64,000 nt of DNA from Bradyrhizobium huanghuaihaiense (GTDB lineage Bacteria; Pseudomonadota; Alphaproteobacteria; Rhizobiales; Xanthobacteraceae), in contig NZ_VLLA01000011.1 in the NCBI RefSeq assembly GCF_007830635.1, positions 124,001 to 188,000 of the forward strand, in the 5' to 3' direction. The notes below the pieces were generated by a model. The model saw nothing but the letters and a program-made list of their open reading frames with translations, had not been told where the DNA came from and did no database searches. Position numbers and translations under genes: made by a program. Shown piece by piece: positions 9,764 through 18,149 of the stretch; position 1 is the stretch's first letter, and every line of letters starts with the position of its first letter.

Positions 9764-10216
9764 ATGCCAGCGTTCGTGACTTTCGGGCGGATCCTGTTCG
9801 CCGTGCTGTTCATCTACACGGGCGCCACCAAGCTCTTTGCCATCCAGGCGACCGCCGATTTCATCGCGACAAAGGTCGTGGTGCCAGACATCGTCGCGCC
9901 CTACGCCAAGCAGATCGAGACGGCGACTGCCATGACGACACCGCAGCTGCTGGCGATCGCGGTGGGCGGGCTCGAGGTCATCGCGGGCCTGATGATCGCG
10001 CTGAACTTCGGCGCGCGCTTCTTTGCGATGCTGCTGATCATCTACGTCGCGGTCGCAACCGTCCTGTTCTACGATTTCTGGAACCAGGTGCCGCCCGACA
10101 ATGCCAAGATGCTGGTCGATGCGCTCAAGAATCTCTCGATCATCGGCGCGCTCTGCATGATCATCGGCTACGGCCGCACCACGCGTCCGGCCGAGGCGGC
10201 CTACGGGGACGTGTAG
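9764..10216 (+). CDS. DoxX family membrane protein
   Basis: A 150-residue integral membrane protein with four hydrophobic segments: FGRILFAVLFIYTGATKLF near the N-terminus, LLAIAVGGLEVIAGLMIAL, ARFFAMLLIIYVAVATVLFY, and NLSIIGALCMIIGYG. The GRILFAVLFIYTGATKL opening and the helix order are typical of the DoxX/SURF4 family, named after a subunit of archaeal thiosulfate:quinone oxidoreductase. Most bacterial members have no known substrate; some work in redox or thiol homeostasis. No partner gene is adjacent, so the role stays open. Confidence 0.85.
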   Translation: MPAFVTFGRILFAVLFIYTGATKLFAIQATADFIATKVVVPDIVAPYAKQIETATAMTTPQLLAIAVGGLEVIAGLMIALNFGARFFAMLLIIYVAVATVLFYDFWNQVPPDNAKMLVDALKNLSIIGALCMIIGYGRTTRPAEAAYGDV

Positions 10217-10281
10217 GGGCTGCGCTCATAGGGCTCCGGGGACACAAAAGAGGTGGATTACGCCAGCGGACTAGCCTTGGG

Positions 10282-10836
10282 CTAATCCACCCTGCGCCAT
10301 GGCGTGACGGTCACGTCATGCGCTGCATCGAGCAGGTAGGGCGCGCCCGGCTTCATCCCGTGGGAGGCCAGCACCTGGTGCGGCGTCCGCTCGGGCACGC
10401 CGACAAAACAGCCTTCGCCGCCGGGAAGTCGCACATGGGGGGCTTCCGACAGCCAGAACGTGTCGTAGCGGTCCATGAACATGTCGAACACGACGGGGCC
10501 ACCGATGATCGCGACGGTGCCGGAGGCGACGTCGGCAAAGGCGCAGGCCTCCGCGAAGCTCGCGTGCTCCGGATTCCACAATGTCGCGTTGGGCATCTCC
10601 GGATCGACGGTGAGCGCCCTGATCTTGCGGGTCAGGATCAGGCGCTTGCGCTTCGGCGAATTCGGCTGCTGCTCGTGCGAGCGCCGGCCGTGCACGATCA
10701 ACGCGGCGCGATCGAGCGCCTGCTCGAAGAACAGCTTGTCACCTTCGAATTTCAACGTCTCAGGCATGATGTGCGACGGATCGGCGAGCATGCCGTCCGC
10801 GGAGACGATGACGTAGCCTTCGATACGGAAAGACAA
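10282..10836 (-). CDS. Dihydrofolate reductase-like (RibD C-terminal fold) protein
   Basis: A 184-residue protein with the DHFR/RibD-reductase fold. It begins IEGYVIVSADGMLAD, where family members have the VSADG substrate-loop motif, followed by LIVHGRRSHE (equivalent to the NADPH-binding GRRT segment) and GTVAIIGGPVVFDMFMDRYD, the glycine-rich pyridine-nucleotide element. Substrate is unknown. It ends nine bases from the stop of the polysaccharide deacetylase gene upstream on the same strand, so both probably share a transcript although no functional link is obvious. Confidence 0.8.
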   Translation of the reverse strand: MSFRIEGYVIVSADGMLADPSHIMPETLKFEGDKLFFEQALDRAALIVHGRRSHEQQPNSPKRKRLILTRKIRALTVDPEMPNATLWNPEHASFAEACAFADVASGTVAIIGGPVVFDMFMDRYDTFWLSEAPHVRLPGGEGCFVGVPERTPHQVLASHGMKPGAPYLLDAAHDVTVTPWRRVD

Positions 10837-10845
10837 TTGCGACGG

Positions 10846-11871
10846 CTATTCGGAAACGGTCGTCACCACGGAATTGACCGGGCGCTGGCTCACCGTCGGC
10901 AGCTTGACGTCCTTAAGCAGCTCCTGGTCGTATTCGGGCAGCGTCGATGCCGGGAATTTCGCGCGCATCGCCACCACCTTGTAGCCGCCGGCCTTCAGGC
11001 GCTTGAGCAGCTCGGGCAGGGCTTCGGCGGTGTGCTTCTGGAAGTCGTGCATCAGGACGATGCCCTTGCCCTTGGCGTCGAGCTTCTTCATCACGGTCTC
11101 GACCACCTTCTCGGGCTTGGAGGCCTTGAAGTCGAAGGAGTCGATGTCGCAGGAGAAGATCGCGGTGTTGCGGTTGCCGAGATAGGTGACCATCTCCGGC
11201 GGATGCTGGAGCGCCGGGAAGCGGAAGAACGGCGAGGGCGAGATGCCGCCGAGCGCCCACTTCACCGCGGAAAGACCCTTCTCGATCTCTTCCTTGCGCT
11301 GCGCTTCGGTGAGCTTCTTGTTGTTGAGGTTGGCGTGCGACCAGGTGTGGGTGCCGACCGTGTGGCCGGCAGCATAGACCTGCTTCAGGATCTCCGGCTC
11401 GTAGGTCGCGTGCTTGCCGATCGAGAAGAAGATGCCGGTGGTGCATTCATCGGCGAGCGCCTTCAGCACGGCGGGCGTGTTCTTCGGCCAGGGGCCGTCG
11501 TCGAAGGTCAGCACCACCTCCTTGTCACGCAGGAAGTCGAGCTCCTTGAAATGCTCGAAGCCGAAGCCTGGACCGCCCGTGGTGTCGATCTCGACCGTGC
11601 GGGCGACGCCGAGCGCGCCTTGCGTGTTGCAGGCCGCGCGCGCCGGCTGCGGCGCCTGTTTCGGCGGGGGTGGATTGACGAAGCCTGCCGGCGCGGCGGC
11701 TGCTGCGGGTGCAGCTGCCGGAGCCGCAGCGGGCGCTGCGGCGGCCGGTGCTGCCGCCGGTGCGGCTTGGGTGGCGGCGGCGGGCTTGGCGGCCGGCGTC
11801 TGCGACCATGCCGCGCCCGTCATCGCTAGAGACATCGCGCTTGCCAAAATCAGTCCTGCCGCCACGCGCAT
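10846..11871 (-). CDS. Exported polysaccharide deacetylase with Ala/Pro-rich linker
   Basis: A 341-residue member of the NodB-homology (carbohydrate esterase 4) family. A signal peptide (AAGLILASAMSLAMTGAAWS) is followed by about 50 residues almost entirely of alanine and proline, then the catalytic domain. The metal-binding motifs are visible: VVLTFDDGPWPKN (catalytic Asp and metal Asp), GTHTWSHANL (the two His), SPFFRFP and, near the C-terminus, KGIVLMHDF. It should remove N-acetyl groups from an envelope polysaccharide or peptidoglycan. The start at 11871 was chosen because GAGGA stands seven bases upstream; a longer frame exists but lacks this. Confidence 0.9.
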   Translation of the reverse strand: MRVAAGLILASAMSLAMTGAAWSQTPAAKPAAATQAAPAAAPAAAAPAAAPAAAPAAAAAPAGFVNPPPPKQAPQPARAACNTQGALGVARTVEIDTTGGPGFGFEHFKELDFLRDKEVVLTFDDGPWPKNTPAVLKALADECTTGIFFSIGKHATYEPEILKQVYAAGHTVGTHTWSHANLNNKKLTEAQRKEEIEKGLSAVKWALGGISPSPFFRFPALQHPPEMVTYLGNRNTAIFSCDIDSFDFKASKPEKVVETVMKKLDAKGKGIVLMHDFQKHTAEALPELLKRLKAGGYKVVAMRAKFPASTLPEYDQELLKDVKLPTVSQRPVNSVVTTVSE

Positions 11872-12036
11872 GATGTTGTCCTCGAGATTGATCCCGTTGT
11901 TCCGCCGTGGCTTTTCACCTCCGGCCAAACCTTCCCGCCCCAAACGATCCTAGCCTAGATGGTGGGCCCTCGCCATTGCAACGGCTGTTTGGCATCCCGC
12001 CACAATTGTGCCCAACCCGATTGGGCCCGCGTCGTG

Positions 12037-12606
12037 TCAGCTGGCGGCCAGCGACTTGGCGACCGCCGTTTTGACCCGCGTGTCCGTCGGCTCGACCGCG
12101 GAGGGAAACACCTCCGCGATATAGCCGTCGCGTCCGATCAGGTATTTGTGGAAGTTCCAGCGCGGAACTTCCCGCGGGCGCGCCTCGGCCGCCCATTTGT
12201 AGAACGGATGCGCCTTCGCGCCGATCACCACGGCCTTGGCCGCGATCGGGAAGGTAACGCCGTATTGGTGGTGCGCGGTCTCCGTGATCTCGCCAGCGCC
12301 GCCGGGCTCCTGGCTGCCGAAATCATTGGAGGGGACGCCGATCACGGTGAGCCCGCGCTCGCGAAACTCGCCCCAGAGCTCCTGCAAGCCCGCATATTGC
12401 GGGGTGTAGCCGCAGAGCGAGGCGGTATTGACCACCAGCAGCGGTTTGCCAGTGAAGGCGGCAAGACGGATGTCGTCGCCGGACAGGGCCGGGAAGGTGA
12501 AGGCATAGGCCGATACCCGGCTCATGCCGCCCTCGGCGTAGGCGCGCGTCATCGGCGCGGCTGCACCTGCAAGCGCCGCGATGAGCAGTGTCCTGCGATT
12601 CATCAT
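12037..12606 (-). CDS. Exported glutathione peroxidase family protein
   Basis: A 189-residue thiol peroxidase with an N-terminal signal sequence (RTLLIAALAGAAAPMTRAYA), so it acts outside the cytoplasm. The active-site cysteine is in VVNTASLCGYTPQYAGLQEL. The later blocks GVPSNDFGSQEP (glutamine of the catalytic tetrad) and VPRWNFHKYLIGRDG (tryptophan and asparagine) complete the site. It reduces hydroperoxides, in bacterial members usually with thioredoxin-like donors rather than glutathione. It has a cysteine, not selenocysteine. The gene stands alone between the deacetylase and the L,D-transpeptidase, all on the minus strand. Confidence 0.92.
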   Translation of the reverse strand: MMNRRTLLIAALAGAAAPMTRAYAEGGMSRVSAYAFTFPALSGDDIRLAAFTGKPLLVVNTASLCGYTPQYAGLQELWGEFRERGLTVIGVPSNDFGSQEPGGAGEITETAHHQYGVTFPIAAKAVVIGAKAHPFYKWAAEARPREVPRWNFHKYLIGRDGYIAEVFPSAVEPTDTRVKTAVAKSLAAS

Positions 12607-12686
12607 GACGGCGTCCCCCGAAATGATCCGGGACGGATGTTACTCCACCGGCACAATCGGACCGCTCAACACCGCGTTATCTCTTG

Positions 12687-14306
12687 CTAGTACAGGCGGA
12701 CGATGAAATCGGTGCCTTCGCCGGTCTCGCCCTGGTTGATGCCCTGGTCGGAGACGATGATCGAGCCGCCGGAGGTCAGCATCTCGTTGATCTTCGCCAT
12801 GGTGTCGGCGGGGACCGAGATGCGGTCGAGCGCCTCAGTCGGGCTGTCCGGCGTCACCACCGGCTTTGCGGCGACGGGGATCAATGCGGCGCCACCCTTG
12901 CGGCGCGCAACACGGCCGTCATCCTCGCGTGCGGCGGAGCGGGCGGTGACGGGCAGCGACACCACCGACCAATGCAGCGCATTGGAATCGGCCTTGTCGA
13001 TTTCGGCGGTGAAGACATGCGTGCCGAGCGGCCGGTCGCTCGCTGAGATCGTGACCGGTACCTCGAACAGCGGCGAAAAATTCTGTCGCACGTAGAGCTT
13101 GGAATCCTTGCGGCTGATGAAGACGGCGATCTGACCGGCCCGCTTGAGCGCATCCGGCTTTACGACCGGAGCGGGATCGGCGGGGCGGGTCTCGTCCTTC
13201 TTCAGGTCGGGCGAGGCGGCCACTGCCGGCGCATCGGGCTTCTTGGCGGAGTCGGCGGCTTCAGTCTTTGCAGGCTCAGTCTTCGCCGTCTCGGGCTTTG
13301 GCGCGTCGCTCTTGGCAGCCTCGACCTTGTCGCCGGTCGCCGTCGGAGCCTTGGGCGCTTCCGCGGCCTCGGCGATCTTCGTCTCGGACGTCGCCGGCAT
13401 GTCAACCTTGTCGGCCGATGCGGCAGCCTCGCTGCGCGCCGGTGCGTTGCCGGTCGTGATGTCCGACATCACGGTGTGGCCGACCGACGAGCGCAGCTCC
13501 AGCATTGCCTCGGCGCTGGCGGTCTTGGTCTCGAGCGGCTTGGCTTCGGTGACCTTGGCGGCCGCGCCCTTGTCGGCCTTGTCGCCGGCATTGGTCTGCG
13601 GCTCCAGGCTGGCCGCGGGCTGCGGCGGCACGCGCAACGAGGCGAGCAGCGGATGCTGGAAGCTGTGCGGCGTCATCTCGGCGGGCGAGACGATGACGCG
13701 CGCACCCATCTTGGTCCAGTTCCACATCTTCACCGCGAACGCCATCGGCATGCGGATGCAGCCGTGCGAGGCCGGATAGCCCGGCAGCACGCCGGCATGC
13801 ATGGCAACGCCGGACCAGGTGATCCGCTGCATGTACGGCATCGGCGCGCCGCTATAGATGTTGGAGTGGTGGAATTTGTGCTTCTGGATGACGCTGAAGA
13901 CACCCATGGGCGTCGAATGGCCCTTCATGCCGGTCGACACCGGAGATTCCGCGAACACGCCGTTGGTGTCGTAGACCGTCACCTTCTGCCGGTCGATCGA
14001 GACGACGATGACGAGGGGACCTTGCGGCTTGCTGCCGGCTTCCTTCTCGGCGACGATCGCTTTCTTGCCCGCGGCGCCGCGCTTCTGCGGCGGCTTCTGG
14101 CGCGGAATGTCGGGATGCCGATCCTGCCGGGCGTAATAGGACCCGTCGGAATAATCCGTCCAGTAGTAAAACGCTGCGTCAGCCTGGCTTGCCGTACCGA
14201 TCGCACCCGCCGCCGCCAAAATGGCGACCTGCCAAATCCGCGCTGGCTTGGCAGCAAAACCGGATACGCTCACGCTGTTCATCCTCGAATCCATAATCCA
14301 AATCAT
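12687..14306 (-). CDS. L,D-transpeptidase (YkuD) with long Ala/Lys/Pro-rich region
   Basis: A 539-residue exported protein. A hydrophobic leader (IWQVAILAAAGAIGTASQADA) precedes the YkuD domain (about residues 97-215), with STPMGVFSVI, GVAMHAGVLPGYPASHGCIR and the catalytic cysteine in SHGCIRMP. It should cross-link peptidoglycan by 3-3 bridges or attach a protein to the wall. About 150 residues of low-complexity Ala/Lys/Glu/Pro sequence follow, then a second conserved region (AGQIAVFISRKDSKLYVRQNF) resembling a degenerate second transpeptidase-like domain without an obvious active cysteine. Three in-frame ATG codons lie close together at the start (14306, 14294, 14282); none has a strong ribosome site, so the exact start is open. 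Confidence 0.88.
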   Translation of the reverse strand: MIWIMDSRMNSVSVSGFAAKPARIWQVAILAAAGAIGTASQADAAFYYWTDYSDGSYYARQDRHPDIPRQKPPQKRGAAGKKAIVAEKEAGSKPQGPLVIVVSIDRQKVTVYDTNGVFAESPVSTGMKGHSTPMGVFSVIQKHKFHHSNIYSGAPMPYMQRITWSGVAMHAGVLPGYPASHGCIRMPMAFAVKMWNWTKMGARVIVSPAEMTPHSFQHPLLASLRVPPQPAASLEPQTNAGDKADKGAAAKVTEAKPLETKTASAEAMLELRSSVGHTVMSDITTGNAPARSEAAASADKVDMPATSETKIAEAAEAPKAPTATGDKVEAAKSDAPKPETAKTEPAKTEAADSAKKPDAPAVAASPDLKKDETRPADPAPVVKPDALKRAGQIAVFISRKDSKLYVRQNFSPLFEVPVTISASDRPLGTHVFTAEIDKADSNALHWSVVSLPVTARSAAREDDGRVARRKGGAALIPVAAKPVVTPDSPTEALDRISVPADTMAKINEMLTSGGSIIVSDQGINQGETGEGTDFIVRLY

Positions 14307-14486
14307 TAGTCTCGCAGAGGGGATACGCGTTCACCAGCAGAGCGGTTCTGCCATCAGCTAATTTTGTCCTAGACGTATCAAAAAAGCCTCACGGACCGGT
14401 AAACGGCGGCCGCGCCCGGCTTGCCGTCATCTTCCTGACCGGCCGGCCGATGCCTACATTGCGGGGACTTGTTACCGGAGAACTTC

Positions 14487-15035
14487 ATGTCATCTCGTTT
14501 CCCCGGTCTTTCCGGCATCCGCTTGAAAGGCCTAGCTTTATTCCTCCTGGCCCTGGTCGTGCCGCTGGCTTCCGCATCCGCCGCTGATGAGCCCGATCTG
14601 ATCTTCCGCCGCTCCACCGTGTTCAAATGGATGAGCCCGAACGACAAGCTCGCGACCTATGGTCTCGACGACCCCGAGGTCGAGGGCGTCGCCTGCCATT
14701 TTACCGTGCCGGAGAAGGGCGGTTTCAAGGGCTGGCTCGGCCTTGCCGAGGAGGTCTCTGACATCTCGCTGGCCTGCCGCCAGGTCGGCCCGATCAAGTT
14801 CAAGGCCAAGATGGAGCAGGGCGATGACATGTTCCGCCAGCGCCGCTCGCTGTTCTTCAAGAAGATGCAGATCGTGCGCGGCTGTGACGCCAAGCGTAAC
14901 GTGCTGGTCTACATGGTCTATTCGGACAAGCTGATCGAGGGTTCGCCGAAGAACTCGACCTCGACCGTGCCGATCATGCCGTGGGGACCGGCTGACGCCA
15001 ACGTCCAGAAGTGCGGTGAATTTTTCACTCAGTGA
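14487..15035 (+). CDS. creA: CreA family exported protein
   Basis: A 182-residue protein with a clear signal peptide (GLALFLLALVVPLASASAAD). The mature part carries the CreA hallmarks: YGLDDPEVEGVACHFT, GGFKGWLGLAEEVSDISLAC, FFKKMQIVRGCDAKRNVLVY and SPKNSTSTVPIMPWG. CreA is a conserved periplasmic protein of unknown activity. The start at 14487 has GGAG eight bases upstream and beats an earlier in-frame codon at 14469. The last codons and stop form the first copy of a tandem repeat that continues downstream. Divergent from the L,D-transpeptidase. Confidence 0.92.
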   Translation: MSSRFPGLSGIRLKGLALFLLALVVPLASASAADEPDLIFRRSTVFKWMSPNDKLATYGLDDPEVEGVACHFTVPEKGGFKGWLGLAEEVSDISLACRQVGPIKFKAKMEQGDDMFRQRRSLFFKKMQIVRGCDAKRNVLVYMVYSDKLIEGSPKNSTSTVPIMPWGPADANVQKCGEFFTQ

Positions 15036-15113
15036 CGCACTTGCGTTCACTCCAGTGACGCTCTTGCGTTCACTCAGTGACGCTCTTTGCGTTCACTCAG
15101 TGACGCGTTCGCG
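15024..15113 (+). repeat. Four tandem copies of a 22-23 bp unit at the 3' end of creA
   Basis: Copies at 15024-15045, 15046-15068, 15069-15091 and 15092-15113 share TTCACTCAGTGACGC followed by a variable (A/T)CTTGCG-like part. The first copy supplies the last three creA codons and its TGA. Differences between copies are single-base insertions or substitutions. Confidence 0.9.
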
Positions 15114-15717
15114 GCTGACGCGCGGTTTTGCGAGATGCGAGCCGGTCAGCCGCACGAACATCTGCGGTGCGGCTTCGAAGCCGCGGCTTGATTGCAGCGC
15201 CATTTCGTTCGCCGAAGTGGCGCGGTTGCGAACAGGTCGTTGATCCCCGCGGTCCGTCCGCAGGTCCGTCTCGCGCGGCGTTGCGCGATCTTGCGCCATC
15301 ATGATGGCCATTCCTCACGTGGATGCGCCCGGTGATCCCGGCGTCTCGGTTTCGATGGCTTGGGTCGCGGCCGAAGCGTCCCCGGTTCGACGGGACCCAG
15401 CCTTCGTTGGCTTCTCTTCAGCAGAAAAACGTAAAACGCATGTGAAGCGTGCAAGGCGGGCGCATGACGATGCCGGCGTCCGGTACCGTTGCGCACCGCG
15501 AGAGCGCCTTGCGAGGCCGCTTTGAGTTGCGGTGCAACGTGACTGAAATGATTGGCATTTTTCGAGAATTGTTTCGTCGCCTCGAACGGGACGAAACAAT
15601 TCGCACGCGGATGAAACCATTTTCCGCGTTTGGCGCATCACGCGCGAAACCGCCCATGGTTATCAGCTTCACAACGACGACGGCGCACTGCCGGCCACGG
15701 AATTGAGGGACAAGACC
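15114..15717. other. Non-coding stretch between creA and small exported genes
   Basis: About 600 bases without a convincing gene on either strand; the open frames here have uneven codon use and no ribosome sites. The only structure seen is a 13-bp perfect inverted repeat at 15566-15602, listed separately. Confidence 0.6.
15566..15602. promoter_or_regulatory. Perfect 13-bp inverted repeat upstream of small exported gene
   Basis: GAATTGTTTCGTC at 15566-15578 and its exact reverse complement GACGAAACAATTC at 15590-15602 are separated by 11 bases. No T-run follows, so an operator or mRNA structure is more likely than a terminator. A related ACGAAACAATC occurs again at about 15888-15900, before the next gene. 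Confidence 0.5.
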
Positions 15718-15882
15718 ATGCGCGCGCTCAGCTTTATCCTTGCTTTCGGCTTTGTGCTCGCCGGTTCCTCATTCGCGGGCATGCCCGACGGCAATCTCCC
15801 TGGCATCGGTACTTTCCAGTACACCGGCTCGCCGGTCGTGACGCCTGCGCCGCATCCGATCGTTGTGGCCGCACGCTTCTGA
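15718..15882 (+). CDS. Small exported protein (54 aa), function unknown
   Basis: A 54-residue frame with GAGGGA eight bases before its ATG. The first 20 residues (MRALSFILAFGFVLAGSSFA) form a textbook signal peptide, leaving about 34 residues of mature peptide rich in Gly, Pro and Val (FQYTGSPVVTPAPHPIVV) without cysteine. It is followed 26 bases on by another exported small protein on the same strand, so the two may share a transcript. No function can be assigned. Confidence 0.65.
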   Translation: MRALSFILAFGFVLAGSSFAGMPDGNLPGIGTFQYTGSPVVTPAPHPIVVAARF

Positions 15883-15907
15883 TCGCGAACGAAACAATCA
15901 GCCGGCA

Positions 15908-16279
15908 ATGGCCATCATGTTGCTTCGTTTCTGCGCCGCAGCGTTTATCGCCCTCCTGACGATCAATTCCGTGCAGGCGCAGGTGCGCGCGCCGTCGCGG
16001 CTGCCGGATCCACGCAGCGAATTCGTGCGCCAGTGCGCGCCGCGCATGCTGGGACGCTGGGAGCATCCGGAAGAGGTCTGCGGCTGCCTGCACGACCATG
16101 CCGCCGCTGTGGTCGAGGACCGCGATTTGCGCGAAGCGCTGCTGCGCGGCATCAGCGAGACGGGCGTGCCGACGATCGAGACCGATTGGGTGCCGACGTC
16201 AAAGCAAAGCGAGATCGGCCCGACCTTCACCAAGATCGCCAAGCCGACCCTGCAGTGCATGTTCGATCCGGCGAAGTAG
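15908..16279 (+). CDS. Small exported cysteine-containing protein, function unknown
   Basis: About 123 residues from the ATG at 15908 (another in-frame ATG follows at 15917). A signal peptide (LLRFCAAAFIALLTINSVQA) precedes a mature domain with four conserved-looking cysteines: FVRQCAPRMLG, EEVCGCLHDHA and the near-terminal LQCMFDPAK. Two disulfides in a small periplasmic helical protein are plausible. The CGC motif might suggest haem or metal binding but lacks the CxxCH pattern. No family is recognised. Confidence 0.7.
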   Translation: MAIMLLRFCAAAFIALLTINSVQAQVRAPSRLPDPRSEFVRQCAPRMLGRWEHPEEVCGCLHDHAAAVVEDRDLREALLRGISETGVPTIETDWVPTSKQSEIGPTFTKIAKPTLQCMFDPAK

Positions 16280-16291
16280 CTTCTCAGCTCA

Positions 16292-16537
16292 TCATTTTGT
16301 TTTCGGCCCTTGCCGCGGCACGCAGGAACTCGTGCGCGAGACGCCCTTGTCGGTCATCTTTGCGCCGCGCACTTCCTTGACCTGTCCGGCCGGGCAGGTT
16401 CCGTCGTCCACGAGCACGCGCTGGCCGAGCTTCAGATCCACGATGTCCTGCTCGCGTCCGATGGTGGCCGCGCGTGCCGTCGAGGCAAGCGCGATGGAGA
16501 TCAGGAGCGAGAAGCAGGTCGCCTGGCGCAGCAGCAT
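16292..16537 (-). CDS. Small exported protein (81 aa), function unknown
   Basis: On the opposite strand and convergent with the preceding gene, 12 bases apart. From the ATG at 16537 there is a signal peptide (LLRQATCFSLLISIALASTARA), then about 58 residues with two cysteines (DDGTCPAGQVKEV and SRTSSCVPRQ). The mature part is mainly beta-type and highly polar. An earlier start at 16555 is possible. The composition and length match a group of small secreted rhizobial proteins without known function. Confidence 0.68.
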   Translation of the reverse strand: MLLRQATCFSLLISIALASTARAATIGREQDIVDLKLGQRVLVDDGTCPAGQVKEVRGAKMTDKGVSRTSSCVPRQGPKTK

Positions 16538-16604
16538 GATGTGAGGTCCCAGCATCGATGCCGCAATCTAGGGAGGGACGGGCGATTCTCATAGTGAAGC
16601 TTCG

Positions 16605-18074
16605 TCACGCCCGGCGGGCCGACTTGCTCCTTGCGCTCAAGGCCGCGCGCGATTCCCGTGCGAGCCGCTCGGCGGATGCCACGAGTTGTGGTACCGCATG
16701 CCCGGAAAATCCCAGCACGAAGCCGGGCAGGGGCCGTGCGCGCGAATAGGTGTCGGCGAGTAGCCAGCCCTCCGCCCCGGCAGCCTGCTTGGCCGCTGCT
16801 GCGACCGACAGTTCGACCGATGGATCGAACCGGGCGACAAGATGCAGGCCCTGCGACGGCACCGGCACGGACAGCAGGCCGTCAGACCTCGCCTCCAGCG
16901 TCCCGGCCAGCGCATCGCGCGCCTCGCGATAGAGCTTTCGCACCCGTTTCAGGTTCGCGGCGAAGGCGCCGGAATTGAGCATGTCGGCCACCGCGCCTTC
17001 CATCAGCGTTCCGGGAAAGCGGTCGAGCGCGGCCCGCGCGGCGGTCACGTCGCTGATCAGGCGCTCGGGCAGGGCGCAATAACCGATGCGCAGGCCCGGA
17101 AACAGCGTCTTGGCGAACGTGCCCATGTAGATCACGCGCTGGAGGTGGTCGATGCCGGCAAGCGACATCAGCGGCGCGCCGTCATAGCGGAACTCGCTGT
17201 CGTAATCGTCCTCCAGCACGAAGGCACCGGCCTGCCTCGCCCAGTCCAGCAGCTCCAGCCGCCGCGGCATCGACATCTGCACGCCAAGCGGAAACTGATG
17301 CGACGGCGTCACATAGGCCGCGCGCGCGGAGGGCGCCGCAGTACGTCCCTTGGCAATGCGCATGCCGTGCTCATCCACTGGGACGGCGACGGCGCGATAG
17401 CCGCAATGCGCGATGGTTTTTCGCGCGGCGGGGTAGCCAGGGTCCTCGCACCACACTTGATCGCCCGCCTTCAGGATCGCACTCAGCACGATTCGCAGCG
17501 CGTGCAGCGTGCCCGAGGTCAGCATGATCTGATCGGGATCGCAGCGCAGGCCGCGCGCCGACAGCAGGTGGTCGGCAATCGCAGCACGCAGCTCGCGGCT
17601 GCCGCGGGGATCGCCATAGTGCAGGTGCTCGGACCCGAATGCGCGCATGCGGCGGCCGACGAAAGCGCGAAACCGTTGCACGGCACGCTCGTCGATATGG
17701 GTGCAGCCGAGCGCGAACGCGCCTTGGCCTGGCGTCTCCACCTTCACCTTCGGCTTCTTCGGCTCGGTCGCGCGCGCCGGAATCCGCGCGACGACGAAGG
17801 TGCCGGAGCCCACGGTTGCGTCGGCAAAGCCGTCGGCGATCAGCCGTTCGTAGGCGGTGACGACGGCGTTGCGCCGAAGGCCCGTTTGCGTCGCCAGCGT
17901 CCGCGACGGCGGCAGCGACTCGCCGGGCTTGACGAGGCCGGAGACGATCATCTCGCACAGCGCCTGGTACAGCCGGTGCGCGGCGGAGGCGCCAGCCGTG
18001 ATGTGCGCCCCGGTAAGATCGAGCGGCAGCTCGGCTTTGGTGGCCGCGGGAGAATTGGTCGGAATTTTTCGCAT
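16605..18074 (-). CDS. MocR-type transcriptional regulator (GntR HTH + aminotransferase domain)
   Basis: A 489-residue chimera: an N-terminal GntR winged-helix (residues about 25-90, with LYQALCEMIVSGLVKPGESL and LRRNAVVTAYERLIADG) fused to a class I aminotransferase-like PLP domain. In the latter, EDPGYPAARKTI, EDDYDSEFRYDG and YMGTFAKTLFPGLRIGY are visible; the lysine in FAKTL is the expected PLP Schiff base. Such regulators (PdxR, GabR type) sense PLP or amino compounds and usually control the adjacent divergent gene. Here that neighbour is a protein of the pyridoxamine-phosphate-oxidase fold, 75 bases away. The ATG at 18074 was preferred over a longer frame that would overlap the divergent promoter. 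Confidence 0.9.
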   Translation of the reverse strand: MRKIPTNSPAATKAELPLDLTGAHITAGASAAHRLYQALCEMIVSGLVKPGESLPPSRTLATQTGLRRNAVVTAYERLIADGFADATVGSGTFVVARIPARATEPKKPKVKVETPGQGAFALGCTHIDERAVQRFRAFVGRRMRAFGSEHLHYGDPRGSRELRAAIADHLLSARGLRCDPDQIMLTSGTLHALRIVLSAILKAGDQVWCEDPGYPAARKTIAHCGYRAVAVPVDEHGMRIAKGRTAAPSARAAYVTPSHQFPLGVQMSMPRRLELLDWARQAGAFVLEDDYDSEFRYDGAPLMSLAGIDHLQRVIYMGTFAKTLFPGLRIGYCALPERLISDVTAARAALDRFPGTLMEGAVADMLNSGAFAANLKRVRKLYREARDALAGTLEARSDGLLSVPVPSQGLHLVARFDPSVELSVAAAAKQAAGAEGWLLADTYSRARPLPGFVLGFSGHAVPQLVASAERLARESRAALSARSKSARRA

Positions 18075-18149
18075 GGAATTGGCACTATCGCAGACCAAAT
18101 CGGCCGCTACAACTGGTCTGGAATTGTTCCAAGCCCGACAGGAGCGGCC

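Noticed and set aside
9691..11829. 712-codon plus-strand frame overlapping the DoxX, DHFR-like and deacetylase genes
   Set aside because: It spans three well-supported genes in other frames and encodes low-complexity sequence only.
15024..15113. Tandem repeat considered as a CRISPR array
   Set aside because: Units are directly adjacent without spacers and only four in number; no cas genes nearby.
16842..18149. Long open frame antisense to the MocR regulator that runs into the split-barrel gene
   Set aside because: Only the part from GTG 18150, which has GGAG upstream and family motifs, is coding. The upstream 430 codons have no recognisable protein features.
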